Assembly (NCBI GenBank): GCA_905614375.1
Contig: CAJQSP010000003.1
Span: 6,340 to 70,339 of the forward strand
Reading direction: 5' to 3'
Source of the DNA: an uncultured Dehalococcoidales bacterium
GTDB lineage: Bacteria > Chloroflexota > Dehalococcoidia > UBA1151 > UBA1328
DNA: 64,000 nucleotides
Part shown: positions 1 through 8,116 of the stretch, piece after piece
How positions within the stretch are numbered: position 1 is the stretch's first letter
How the letters are laid out: each line of letters begins with the position of its first letter
Program-made: the position numbers and the translations under genes
The notes under the pieces: generated by a model
The model's input: the letters and a program-made list of their open reading frames with translations, nothing else
Database searches by the model: none
Told to the model about the DNA's origin: nothing

Positions 1-1062
1 GAATTCGCCGGGATTTTCTTTTGGTGCGAGATCAGTGCCCATGATGAGTACGAACCCACTGGATAGGCCGTTACCGAGTCCTGCAATTAGTCCGACAGCC
101 ATAAGCGCTCCAAACGAACCCGTCAAAGGAATCAGTGCGATGGCTGTGCCCAGCATTATGAATGCCGGTATCCCGGTCGACTTACGACCCCATTTGTCCA
201 TCGAGTAGCCGACAAGTGGAAATAGCATTGAGTCGACGGCAAATGAAGCGGCAGCGATGGAACCGATCTGGTCTTTACCAAGTCCGAGTTCTCCACCCCA
301 AACCGGTATCAAAAATTCCCGTCCAGCACGAACGAACTGCAGAGCGACAGCGGCGACACCAGCAGTTGCAAAATCTCGTCGGTGTCGAGTTACCACGGTT
401 CCGAGTTCAGCAAATACATTGTGGCGGCTCACTGAGCGACTTGGTTCGATCATGTTATGGGTCGTTATAAGCACCATACCGAGAGTGAGTACGGCAACGC
501 CAGCCTGGGCGTAGAACGGTACTCGGATGCCTACACTTTCGGCCAGGATTCCACCCATTAGCGGACCGAGTATTGTGGCGATGCGGGATATTCCGCCGAA
601 CAATGAAAGTGCTCTTCCTCGAACGTCCATCGGAACTGCCGTTGCGATATAGGAATGTCGAGAAATACTCCAAAGAGCGAAACTGGCACCGGCTAACATT
701 CTTGACGCCATAAGCGATGAAAAGTTGGGGGATAAGCCGGCCCAAACGGCTGATATTCCGAAAAGTATCACGCCAGCGATCATCGTTTTGCGAAGTCCGA
801 GTCGACCGACAAGAATTCCTGCCGGTACATCGAATATCATCGTGCCAATGTAGCGTGCTGCTATTACTAGACCGACGAGTCCGATAGTCGCTGCCATTTC
901 CTCTTTAGCGAACCCCGGTAGAACTGGGATGAGGATGCCCTGACCCATCGAAAGCAGGAAAGAGGGCGCGTAAACAGACCACACGAGTGAGCGAATGGTT
1001 GAACGAACTGAACTATGGACTATCGGGGTCTGAGGTGTTGGTGGCGCCTTGGGCGATGACAT
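1..1062 (-). CDS. MFS permease, 3' end beyond left edge
   Basis: The first 354 codons are visible, with no stop before the window edge, so the C-terminus is missing. The protein is a major facilitator superfamily secondary transporter of the inner membrane. Seen: a hydrophilic N-terminal tail of about 25 residues, then regularly spaced hydrophobic helices; the loop between TM2 and TM3 reads GILVGRLGLRKT, a good match to the MFS motif A (G-x3-D/G-R-x-G-R-K/R), and the equivalent loop after TM8 reads GYSMDKWGRKS. The ATG at 1060-1062 is the first start of the open frame. It is transcribed divergently from the CoxG-like gene. The substrate cannot be told from the sequence; resemblance is to the multidrug/sugar-efflux type with DxxxGRxGR loops. 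The family is certain, the function is not. Confidence 0.85.
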   Translation of the reverse strand, partial: MSSPKAPPTPQTPIVHSSVRSTIRSLVWSVYAPSFLLSMGQGILIPVLPGFAKEEMAATIGLVGLVIAARYIGTMIFDVPAGILVGRLGLRKTMIAGVILFGISAVWAGLSPNFSSLMASRMLAGASFALWSISRHSYIATAVPMDVRGRALSLFGGISRIATILGPLMGGILAESVGIRVPFYAQAGVAVLTLGMVLITTHNMIEPSRSVSRHNVFAELGTVVTRHRRDFATAGVAAVALQFVRAGREFLIPVWGGELGLGKDQIGSIAAASFAVDSMLFPLVGYSMDKWGRKSTGIPAFIMLGTAIALIPLTGSFGALMAVGLIAGLGNGLSSGFVLIMGTDLAPKENPGEF

Positions 1063-1188
1063 ATGCGCTCAATCCTAGTCCAGCGTCGTGATGTAAGAGA
1101 GGATTTGCTGGATAGAATTGACCGTCTTGAACATGTTTTTAGAAATCCAGTTGTTCCGACCGCTTCAGAGCGGTCGAAAGGCATCCCA

Positions 1189-1638
1189 TTGAAATTTGAT
1201 TACGACCGAACGGTTGAAGCTTCACTGTCGACTGTTTGGAGTGTGTTGACTGATCCAGCGGCCATGAAACCTCACTTGCCCGGAACAGCGACAGTGGTTT
1301 CGACCGGATCGGACAGCTATCGAGTTTCGATCAAGATTCGGATGGGATTTTTACGTCCAACAGTGAACGCTAATGTTCATTTGTCAAACATCGATGAACT
1401 TCGTGGTTTCACGATCGAACTTTCAGGGAAGTCGATGGGCGCTGGGGTTTCGACAAACGCCAAAATGACTCTGACTGGTACTGGCGGCGATTCAGGAGGC
1501 ACGGCCGTTCAAATGGTGGGATCGGTCGAAACGTCAGGGATCTTGAAGAAGGTTGCCGACTCGAAAATTGAAACGGCTGCAGTTGGTTTTCTAGAGTCGT
1601 ATTTCGCAAGTATTGAGAGTGCCGGATCGCCGAACTAA
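1189..1638 (+). CDS. CoxG/SRPBCC-family protein
   Basis: This is a 149-residue protein of the SRPBCC (START/Bet v1-like) fold, closest in pattern to carbon monoxide dehydrogenase subunit G (CoxG): it opens KFDYDRTVEAS, continues VWSVLTDPAAMKPHLPG (the conserved helix and 'P-x-L-P-G' loop) and carries the late helix ending in FLESYFAS. I chose TTG at 1189 because AAAGG at 1177-1181 sits 7 bases ahead of it and the fold begins there; the frame stays open to an ATG at 1063, but that stretch has no similarity to the fold and abuts the divergent MFS start. In CO dehydrogenases CoxG-like proteins help in membrane attachment, but no coxSML genes are visible here, so binding of a small hydrophobic ligand is only a family-level expectation. 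Confidence 0.75.
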   Translation: MKFDYDRTVEASLSTVWSVLTDPAAMKPHLPGTATVVSTGSDSYRVSIKIRMGFLRPTVNANVHLSNIDELRGFTIELSGKSMGAGVSTNAKMTLTGTGGDSGGTAVQMVGSVETSGILKKVADSKIETAAVGFLESYFASIESAGSPN

Positions 1639-1686
1639 GTAACCTACGAACCCGCGTCTCAGAAAGCTTCGGCGGCTAGTTCTCTT

Positions 1687-2577
1687 CTATAGCATCACAC
1701 CATTTTCGCTTGTGTATCCGTTTTCATCGGCAGTGCGAGGTGTGTTCGAGTGATCGCCACGTGTCGCTAGTTCGATGCGATTGCCGTCGGGGTCATAGAT
1801 GAACAGGAACTGCTGACCGTCGTGTCGCGTTCCGATTCCTTCGACGATTTCGACGTTGGCTTCGACTAGAGCTTCAGCAGTCGCTTCAAGATCGGCGACC
1901 TCGAACGCTACGTGCTGACGACCATCGCCGCGCGATCCTACCGACTGTGGAGGGTCGATAACGTGAACCATTGATCCATCGGGCATTTCTGTCCAGCTAA
2001 GCGTATTGCCGTCGATCTGGTGGGGAATTACATTGATGTTGAGTAGATCGCGGTACATGCCCATGCACTCAGCACGATCGCTCACAGCTAAACCAGCGTG
2101 GTTGATCGTAAGTATTTTGATTTTGGACGGGGAGTCGACTGTGACGTTAGTTCCCGATTCGGTTGTGTAGCCAAGAGCGTCGGTGACACGAGTCGATGAG
2201 CGAAGATTGCTTGCGGTAGCGAATTCCAGGCGGTTGCCATCGTTGTCGTCGATGAAGATGCACTTCTGTCCGTCGTGCCGTTCGCCCGTGTCGCTAATGT
2301 TCGGGTAGCTAGAAGCTCTTAATGCCTCAACTGAGGAGCCGAAATCGTCTACCTCAAAAGCAATGTGGGGATCACCAAGATTTTCACCGTCGGATGGCTC
2401 GATCAAGTGAACCATTGTCCCATCTAGAGTTTTGGTCCAGACGATGTTGGGCGAATCAACCATTGAAGGGATCACTTGAAGGCCGAGAATATCTCGGTAG
2501 AACTTCAGCGCAACGCGGCGGTCCCATATTGGAATTCCAACGTGGTTGATGGTTTTGATGCTGATTGTTCCGGGCAA
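1687..2577 (-). CDS. Two-domain VOC (glyoxalase/dioxygenase fold) protein
   Basis: The 296-residue protein is made of two tandem vicinal-oxygen-chelate domains, about residues 7-125 and 155-280. Both halves share the same landmarks: INHVGIPIWDR / INHAGLAVSDR at the start (metal-ligand His), FYRDILGL / MYRDLLNI, and GNRLEFA / GNRIELA at the end (ligand Glu). Two modules suffice to build a full metal site, as in extradiol dioxygenases and some glyoxalase-like isomerases. The substrate is unknown. Its stop lies 48 bases from the convergent CoxG-like gene, and ridA sits upstream on the same strand with a gap of about 50 bases, so the two may be co-transcribed. Confidence 0.8.
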   Translation of the reverse strand: MPGTISIKTINHVGIPIWDRRVALKFYRDILGLQVIPSMVDSPNIVWTKTLDGTMVHLIEPSDGENLGDPHIAFEVDDFGSSVEALRASSYPNISDTGERHDGQKCIFIDDNDGNRLEFATASNLRSSTRVTDALGYTTESGTNVTVDSPSKIKILTINHAGLAVSDRAECMGMYRDLLNINVIPHQIDGNTLSWTEMPDGSMVHVIDPPQSVGSRGDGRQHVAFEVADLEATAEALVEANVEIVEGIGTRHDGQQFLFIYDPDGNRIELATRGDHSNTPRTADENGYTSENGVML

Positions 2578-2628
2578 TTGGCGATCCGTTCCGTTGGGGT
2601 GGTCCGATTTAGCGAAAGTATCTGGACA

Positions 2629-3087
2629 TTACTTTAGTTCGACAATCATCTCTATTTCAACAGTGATTTGACCTGGGAGGCTGCCCATGCCAACTGCTGA
2701 ACGGGCGTGTTTGCCGTCCTCGCCAAAAATCGAGACGAGCAGATCGGAACATCCATTGATGACTTTGGGCTGATCGGCAAAATCAGGGGTGGCGTTGACC
2801 ATACCTAGCAGTTTGACGACACGTTTTACCTTGTCGAGGCTTCCAACATGCTCTTTCAATGCTGAGAGAAGCTGGATGCCGCAGAGTCGGGCAGCATCGT
2901 ACGATTCGTCGACAGTGCATTCTGATCCAGCCTTGCCAGTAACCTGCGATCCATCGGGGCGATTAGGGCCTTTCCCCGAAAGATAAACTAGTTTGCCAAC
3001 GGTTACGGCAGGTACGTAATTGGCAACGGGGCCTGATGGGTGAGTTAGATCAAGTCCGAGTTCTTTTACTTTAGCTTCGGCGCTCAT
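2629..3087 (-). CDS. ridA: RidA (YjgF/UK114) family imine deaminase
   Basis: 152 residues, about 20 longer than a minimal RidA. The family hydrolyses reactive 2-aminoacrylate/enamine intermediates in the cytoplasm. Seen: LVYLSGKGPNRPDG near residue 35, and the catalytic-Arg segment GKHARSAVGMGSLPG near residue 125, followed by the strand VEIEMIVEL that ends the fold. The shape 'VPAVTVGKLVYLSGKGP' marks the subgroup with an extra N-terminal segment, so a substrate other than the classic one is possible. GGGAG lies upstream of the ATG. It follows fumC on the same strand, separated by a hairpin. Confidence 0.85.
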   Translation of the reverse strand: MSAEAKVKELGLDLTHPSGPVANYVPAVTVGKLVYLSGKGPNRPDGSQVTGKAGSECTVDESYDAARLCGIQLLSALKEHVGSLDKVKRVVKLLGMVNATPDFADQPKVINGCSDLLVSIFGEDGKHARSAVGMGSLPGQITVEIEMIVELK

Positions 3088-3123
3088 TCACGAAATCTCC
3101 CTATTACTACCGGTGTGTTAAAT

Positions 3124-3161
3124 ACACCGAGACCGGCGACAGTATGCACCGGTCTCGTGTG
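3124..3161 (-). terminator. Hairpin between fumC and ridA
   Basis: CGAGACCGG at 3128-3136 pairs with CCGGTCTCG at 3149-3157 (9 bp, 12-base loop), and ACAC/GTGT outside extends it with one bulged base. On the minus strand it follows the fumC stop and is trailed by only a weak T-rich stretch (ATTT). It may be an attenuating terminator or a processing hairpin rather than a full stop. Confidence 0.45.
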
Positions 3162-3204
3162 ATTTTCTATTCGATTATCCCTTTTAGGAGGATTTTTCTT
3201 AAGG

Positions 3205-4602
3205 CTATGCCTTCGGTTCGGTCATTGACAGTGGCTCAAGGACTTCATCGAGTTTTTCGCTGGTTAGATTGGTTTCTCGTAGGGCGACCTGTTTGATTGT
3301 TTCGCCGCTTTCGGACGCTACATGTGCAAGACGGGCGGCCTCGTCGTATCCGATGATTGGTGCCAACGCAGTGCAGATCGCTAGACCCTGCATGACCATT
3401 TCTGGCCCCTTGTTGGTTGCTACGAGATCGTTGATGCACTGTCGGGCGAAGTTGCGGGCTGCAGCAGCTAGCAGATCAATCGACTCAAGCAGGTTGTGGG
3501 CTGCCACTGGCATCATCACGTTTAGCTCGAAGTTTCCTGACTGACCAGCGATCGTAATCGTTGCGTCATTTCCGATTACCTGAGCCGAAACCATCGCAAC
3601 AGACTCAGCTATAACTGGGTTGACCTTGCCCGGCATGATTGATGATCCGGGCTGGACTTCTGGCAATGAGATTTCGCCGACGCCAGCACGAGGTCCGGAG
3701 CCGAGCCATCGAATGTCGTTGGCGATCTTGAGCATGCCGACGGCGATAGATTTGAGTTGACCAGACGCGGATACCGCGGCGTCGAGAGTGCTCTGAGCTT
3801 GGAAGTGGTTGGTGGTTTCCGAAAGATCGAGACCAGTGAGATCGCGCAATCGTGAAATAACTCGTGTTGCGAACTCGGGATGCATGCCAATGCCTGTTCC
3901 AACGGCTGTTCCACCTAGGGCGAGAACTGACAGTTCGGCAAGTGCTTTTTCGGCTCGCTTGCCGGCGAATTCGAGCTGACCCGCGTAGCCAAGGAATTCC
4001 TGACCGAGTCGGATCGGTGTAGCGTCCTGAAGGTGGGTACGTCCTGTCTTCACAACTCCCCATAACTCTTCTGATTTGGCTCGAAGTGAGTCTTCGAGTT
4101 CTTTCAATGAAGGAAGCAGATTGTCCTTGATCGCCCCGGCAGCTGCCAAGTGGATCGTGGACGGGAAGACATCGTTCGACGACTGACCTTTGTTTACGTG
4201 ATCGTTTGGGTGAACTGGGTTTCGCGATCCAAGTTCGCCGCCGAGTGATTCGATTGCGACGTTCGAGATGACTTCGTTGGTGTTCATGTTGGTCGACGTG
4301 CCAGAGCCTGTCTGAAATATGTCGACAACAAACGAACTGTCGAATTCACCATTTATAATTCGTTCGGCAGAAGCGATGATCGCGTTTGCGATATCTTCGT
4401 CGAGAGCATTGAGTTCGAGATTTACGACGGCTGCTGACTGCTTGATTTGCCCAATTGCTTTGATGAATGAACGTCCAAGTCGCAGATTGCTAATCGGGAA
4501 GTTTAATTCAGCGCGCCGGGCGTTTCCGCCGTAGTAAGCGTTTGCTGGAACTTCTAGTTCACCCATCGAATCACGTTCGAGCCGCATGTCCTGCGAAGCC
4601 AT
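3205..4602 (-). CDS. fumC: Fumarate hydratase, class II
   Basis: 465 residues, the normal length of homotetrameric class II fumarase, which interconverts fumarate and L-malate in the TCA cycle. Seen: GSGTSTNMNTNEV near residue 97 and the superfamily signature GSSIMPGKVNP near residue 318, plus the HPNDHVNKGQSSND active-site segment near residue 133. The N-terminus (MRLERDSMGELEVP) matches fumarases closely. The related aspartase and argininosuccinate lyase are less likely because the substrate loops match FumC throughout. ridA follows it. Confidence 0.95.
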   Translation of the reverse strand: MASQDMRLERDSMGELEVPANAYYGGNARRAELNFPISNLRLGRSFIKAIGQIKQSAAVVNLELNALDEDIANAIIASAERIINGEFDSSFVVDIFQTGSGTSTNMNTNEVISNVAIESLGGELGSRNPVHPNDHVNKGQSSNDVFPSTIHLAAAGAIKDNLLPSLKELEDSLRAKSEELWGVVKTGRTHLQDATPIRLGQEFLGYAGQLEFAGKRAEKALAELSVLALGGTAVGTGIGMHPEFATRVISRLRDLTGLDLSETTNHFQAQSTLDAAVSASGQLKSIAVGMLKIANDIRWLGSGPRAGVGEISLPEVQPGSSIMPGKVNPVIAESVAMVSAQVIGNDATITIAGQSGNFELNVMMPVAAHNLLESIDLLAAAARNFARQCINDLVATNKGPEMVMQGLAICTALAPIIGYDEAARLAHVASESGETIKQVALRETNLTSEKLDEVLEPLSMTEPKA

Positions 4603-4742
4603 CGTTTACTCCTGTTTTAGTGGATATCTCATTCGATCATATAAATCTTCAGCGTCAGTTCTCGCTGCGTAAACCGAAACTAATCATAATCCCGAGATGA
4701 CGAGTTGAGTTATTTTCGTGGCAGCGGTTTTATAACAACCAT

Positions 4743-4780
4743 CGCTCCGCCAATAACGGCGTGAGCGTCTCTTCTTTTTA
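4743..4780. terminator. GC-rich hairpin in the fumC upstream gap
   Basis: The 292-base gap between fumC and the DinB-like gene holds CGCTCCGCC at 4743-4751 and GGCG-T-GAGCG at 4758-4767, which pair around AATAAC with one bulged T. On the plus strand a T-rich tract (TCTCTTCTTTTT) follows; on the minus strand the trailing sequence is less T-rich. The hairpin is clear but the direction of termination is uncertain. I see no gene in the rest of the gap. Confidence 0.4.
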
Positions 4781-4894
4781 GAAATCTTATGCGTTTTGGT
4801 CGTTCGTCACGTCGGAACTGACTAGCGTTATCGGAGTAAGAATACCGCCAGTTCGGGTTGGGGAAGCCAGTTAGTTCGCCGGTGAATGCGCTAA

Positions 4895-5491
4895 CTAAAC
4901 GGTTACTGAGCCGTTTTTACCGAGAATTCCAGACAGAGCTTCGAGCATTCCCAGATGGCGATTGGCGTGAGCGATGTAGCCGACCATAGCGTCGCCGACG
5001 CTCGTATCGTTATCGTGCCAGTCCGTGAACTGCGCATTGAACGATTCGTCATCGATCTTGACGACACGTTTTTCGAGCAGATCGAATGCTTCTTTTGCGT
5101 ATGATCTGACGTTCGTAACAACTGGAATCGGTAGTGATTGACCGGTTTCGTTTCCGAGCCCTGAGCCTGCGCCCCACATGCCGAGGTCTACACCTTCAAA
5201 TCCCCATTCTTCTGCAACACCAGCAAACACCCAGAGTTCAGGTGTTTTCGTGTCGACGATGGGTGAGAGTAACCCTTGAACGTAGTCGGCCCAACGACCC
5301 ATGTGCCAGAGGTGCCACTTGCATGAAGGCGCAGTGGATGCGGGCCATGTGGAAGCCTCTTCCTCGGTTAAAGCATCGACAGCTTGGAGAATCTGGGTAT
5401 CGAGCTTGTTGAGGCGAGTTGAGATTATTTCTGCAGGGGAAGGAATTGGCATTTTTTGAAACGGGCTGCTGAGTAGTGGTAGTTTAGGCAT
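4895..5491 (-). CDS. DinB-superfamily protein
   Basis: A four-helix-bundle DinB/YfiT-type protein of about 198 residues. The His-ligand pattern of the family is visible: HLWHMGRW in helix 2 and HANRHLGMLEAL in the last helix. Such proteins are putative metal-dependent thiol transferases or hydrolases in the cytoplasm, with few activities known. I placed the start at the ATG at 5489-5491, which overlaps the stop of the upstream dehydratase by 8 bases and suggests translational coupling; an ATG at 5452 would also leave the domain whole, and the frame is open to 5536. Coupling hints at a shared role with the dehydratase, but the function is unknown. Confidence 0.7.
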   Translation of the reverse strand: MPKLPLLSSPFQKMPIPSPAEIISTRLNKLDTQILQAVDALTEEEASTWPASTAPSCKWHLWHMGRWADYVQGLLSPIVDTKTPELWVFAGVAEEWGFEGVDLGMWGAGSGLGNETGQSLPIPVVTNVRSYAKEAFDLLEKRVVKIDDESFNAQFTDWHDNDTSVGDAMVGYIAHANRHLGMLEALSGILGKNGSVTV

Positions 5492-6659
5492 GAAGTCTCG
5501 CCCATTCAGGATCGGGATGCGAGGCGATGAAGTCATGGTCTAGTTCGTAACCGAGTCCGGGCTTATCGGGCAAGTGAAGGTGACCATCTCGAACGTCGAG
5601 TGGTTCCATGATTACGGAATTATAGTTTTTCAAAGAGTGATCCGACATCTCAAGTCGGTAGATATTTGGCACGTTCATCAACACATGTGCGCCCGTAATT
5701 ACGTTGAACGCACCTGAGGCATCGTGTGGACTAATCGGAACGTAGTAGGTCTCGGCGAGGATGGCGATGCGTTTCATCTCGGAGATTCCGCCGGTCCAGC
5801 AGATGTCGGGCATTATGTAGTTCACTAAGCCTTCTTGCAGATACGGTGCGAAGTCCCAACGGGTGTACTTGCGTTCGCCGATACAGAGGTTGATGTCAGT
5901 GTTTTGACGGAGTTGTCGGTGTGCGTCGATGCTCTCTGGTTGGAGCGGTTCTTCGAACCATGTGAGATGGTGCTTCATCATGCGATTACAAAGTTCGGTC
6001 GCAGTTGAGACATCGAAATTGCCGTGGGCATCGATCATGAGTTCGATGTTGGGTCCAATCGCCTCTCTGAGTGCCGTTATAAGATCATCGGCGTTCTCGG
6101 CACCTGCGGGAGAGATTTTGCCGTCGATGTATCGACGGTGGTGCTTACCCATTTCTGGACTGAATGGATCGAGCTTGAGAGCTTGATAGCCGAGTGCGAT
6201 TTGTCGTTTGGCGTCGGCGACGCAGGCGTCGATATTGTCGATAGAGTCCACGTGGGAGTAGACGGGGACTGATTCACGCATCTTCCCACCGAGAAGATCC
6301 CAAACTGGGCGACCAAGCGCCTTCCCCTTGATGTCCCAGAGCGCCATGTCGATTCCACTGGCGAGAGTAGTTCCGAAGCCTCGGGAGCCAAGAGTGCCGA
6401 ACCGCCGGTAGATTCGATGCCAGATTGCATCGATGTCGTAGGGATCTTGCCCAACAAGTCCTTCAGAGAAGTCCTGCCCTTCAAGATCGTTCTTGAGCAT
6501 CTCGTAGGCTCGCCCGACAACTAGCGCGCCGCCGCCGCCAGAGTTGGTCGACTCGCCGACGCCCGTGATGCCTTCGTCTGTGTCAACCTCAACGAACAGC
6601 CATGATCGATTGCTGCCTTCGGGTCGGGTGAGGTAGACGCGTAGATCGGTGATTTTCAT
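5484..6659 (-). CDS. Enolase-superfamily (mandelate racemase type) sugar-acid dehydratase
   Basis: 391 residues with an N-terminal capping domain and a C-terminal TIM barrel. Metal ligands are at the ends of strands 3, 4 and 5: IDAHGNF, WFEEPL and IGERKY. The strand-2 Lys is in YQALKLDPF, the strand-6 Asp in PDICWTGGI, and the strand-7 His in SPHDASG. This layout belongs to the galactonate/gluconate/rhamnonate dehydratase branch, which abstracts the C2 proton of a sugar acid and yields a 2-keto-3-deoxy acid. I chose the ATG of MKITDLRVYLT at 6657-6659 because the family starts there; the frame is open to 6701. A TIM-barrel isomerase is divergent, and an MFS permease and HpaI-type aldolase lie 2-4 kb away. 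The exact substrate is not decidable. Confidence 0.85.
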   Translation of the reverse strand: MKITDLRVYLTRPEGSNRSWLFVEVDTDEGITGVGESTNSGGGGALVVGRAYEMLKNDLEGQDFSEGLVGQDPYDIDAIWHRIYRRFGTLGSRGFGTTLASGIDMALWDIKGKALGRPVWDLLGGKMRESVPVYSHVDSIDNIDACVADAKRQIALGYQALKLDPFSPEMGKHHRRYIDGKISPAGAENADDLITALREAIGPNIELMIDAHGNFDVSTATELCNRMMKHHLTWFEEPLQPESIDAHRQLRQNTDINLCIGERKYTRWDFAPYLQEGLVNYIMPDICWTGGISEMKRIAILAETYYVPISPHDASGAFNVITGAHVLMNVPNIYRLEMSDHSLKNYNSVIMEPLDVRDGHLHLPDKPGLGYELDHDFIASHPDPEWARLHA

Positions 6660-6857
6660 AATCAAGCCATCCCTGAAGTTTCGCTGATTAGTTTTATACA
6701 CAAGCGACGAAATAACCCCAGACTCGATTGACGTTCGGGTGAGGCCACCGGATAGTACACCTGTTGCGGTGTTAGACTCCGCCCGATCATTGAAAATTGC
6801 TGGAAATGCTGGCGATGTTCAGGAAACTTCAACCGAGTATTTCAGGAACCAAACGAC

Positions 6858-7775
6858 ATGAGATTTTGTTACGCACACCGTCGATTCGCTTTGTACCCGC
6901 AATCGGTCGATAGCTGGAACCTCTCGCCCGACAATTACACCAGTGACTTTCTAAAAAAGACCAAGAGCCTCGGCTTCGACGCGATTGAGGTTGGACTCGA
7001 AGTCATGAGCCAGTTGAGAACCGAGCAGAGGGTCAAAGATTTCACCAAAAATTTCAGTGACCACGGCCTAGAAGTTGGCTGTGTACGAGCTGGTGGCACG
7101 TTGCACGATGCAAAGAATGGTCCGCAAAACCGAGCCAGACTTGATGAAGCGATCAAATACGCAGGTTGGAGTGGAGCAGAGGCAGTCAATGGCGCTATGA
7201 GTGCTCCAACTCGTCATCCGGATCTATTTCCCGGAGCAGGAAGTGGTTATTCAGAATCTCAAGATGCTTCACGGGACACTATGCTGTGGGTCTACGAAGA
7301 TCTTGCACCCGTATTCCAGGACGCTTGTGTGAAGGCTTCGGACGCAAATACGAATATCACAGTTGAAATTCACCAGAACTCGCCTGTGGACAGCTCATGG
7401 TCGGCATTGCTTTTGCACGGCTTGGTTGATCGCCCGAACTTCGGTATCAACCCCGATATTGGAAACATACTGTGGACGTACGACGTGCCGGAAGAAGATT
7501 TCGATTCCGCAATCGATGCCGTTGCTCCAGCAGCCAAGTACTGGCACTGCAAGAACCTTCACACTGTGCATCACCCTGAGAACAATCGATCTGTATTTGT
7601 TCGAGTTCCACTGCCTGATGGTGAAATAGACTACCGGTACGCAATCTCCGCAATGCACGCCGCGGGCTACTCGGGTTACATGACTATTGAAGGCGCGTCG
7701 GCTGGTGATCAGTGGGCGCAGGATGAGAAGTCGATCAAGTACGCCAAAGCGATTTGGGATGAACTAGAAGCGTAG
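6858..7775 (+). CDS. Sugar phosphate isomerase/epimerase-like TIM-barrel protein
   Basis: 305 residues of the xylose isomerase-like/AP-endonuclease-2 TIM-barrel family. Seen: LGFDAIEVGLEVM on strand 2, ITVEIHQNSP (metal-ligand Glu) near residue 170, FGINPDIGN (ligand Asp) near residue 200, YWHCKNLH (ligand His) near residue 235 and MTIEGASAGDQW (last ligand Glu) near residue 275. All four metal-ligand positions are therefore present and an active metal-dependent isomerase/epimerase or dehydratase is likely. It is divergent from the enolase-superfamily dehydratase across a 198-base gap that must hold both promoters. A strong terminator follows it. Confidence 0.8.
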   Translation: MRFCYAHRRFALYPQSVDSWNLSPDNYTSDFLKKTKSLGFDAIEVGLEVMSQLRTEQRVKDFTKNFSDHGLEVGCVRAGGTLHDAKNGPQNRARLDEAIKYAGWSGAEAVNGAMSAPTRHPDLFPGAGSGYSESQDASRDTMLWVYEDLAPVFQDACVKASDANTNITVEIHQNSPVDSSWSALLLHGLVDRPNFGINPDIGNILWTYDVPEEDFDSAIDAVAPAAKYWHCKNLHTVHHPENNRSVFVRVPLPDGEIDYRYAISAMHAAGYSGYMTIEGASAGDQWAQDEKSIKYAKAIWDELEA

Positions 7776-7800
7776 TTCACCCGTTATAAATTAGAAAAAA

Positions 7801-7824
7801 CCCCGGTCAAACGACCGGGGTTTT
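7801..7824 (+). terminator. Rho-independent terminator after the isomerase
   Basis: CCCCGGTC (7801-7808) pairs with GACCGGGG (7813-7820) around AAAC, followed by TTTT. An A-run precedes the stem, so it may also work in the opposite direction. Confidence 0.9.
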
Positions 7825-7878
7825 AGTCAATTACAGATTTTGCTATCCGATGGTCCAGTAGATTGGAGGAAAGCACGC

Positions 7879-7986
7879 ATGACACATCCACGTCCAGAAC
7901 TGATGATTGGAGTTAGAGTTACAGATTCAATTCAGTGGGGTAACTCAAGTGAAAATGACATATTCCAACATCGAGACACAAGTTAG
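7879..7986 (+). CDS. Possible 35-residue ORF or gene remnant
   Basis: This lies in the 341-base gap between the isomerase terminator and the MFS gene. GGAGGA at 7865-7870 stands 8 bases before ATG 7879, a better ribosome site than most genes here have. The peptide starts MTHPRPELMIGVRVTDS and stops at TAG 7984-7986. I recognise no family. It could be a true small protein, a leader peptide, or the surviving 5' end of a lost gene. No other gene is visible in the gap. Confidence 0.3.
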   Translation: MTHPRPELMIGVRVTDSIQWGNSSENDIFQHRDTS

Positions 7987-8116
7987 ATCTGTGATCAGAC
8001 CTGTATTTGTCGCTGAATTTCCCCAATAGTTCTATTTACGGCTCTGGTAACCGTTCTGGCATTCGTCGACTAAATCGTTATTTGGCGTCCTGTCAGGTGC
8101 TGGTTGCTATTGAAGA

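Noticed and set aside
1063..1188. Long N-terminal extension of the CoxG-like protein from the ATG at 1063
   Set aside because: The 42 extra residues lack fold similarity; a ribosome site and TTG fit the fold start at 1189.
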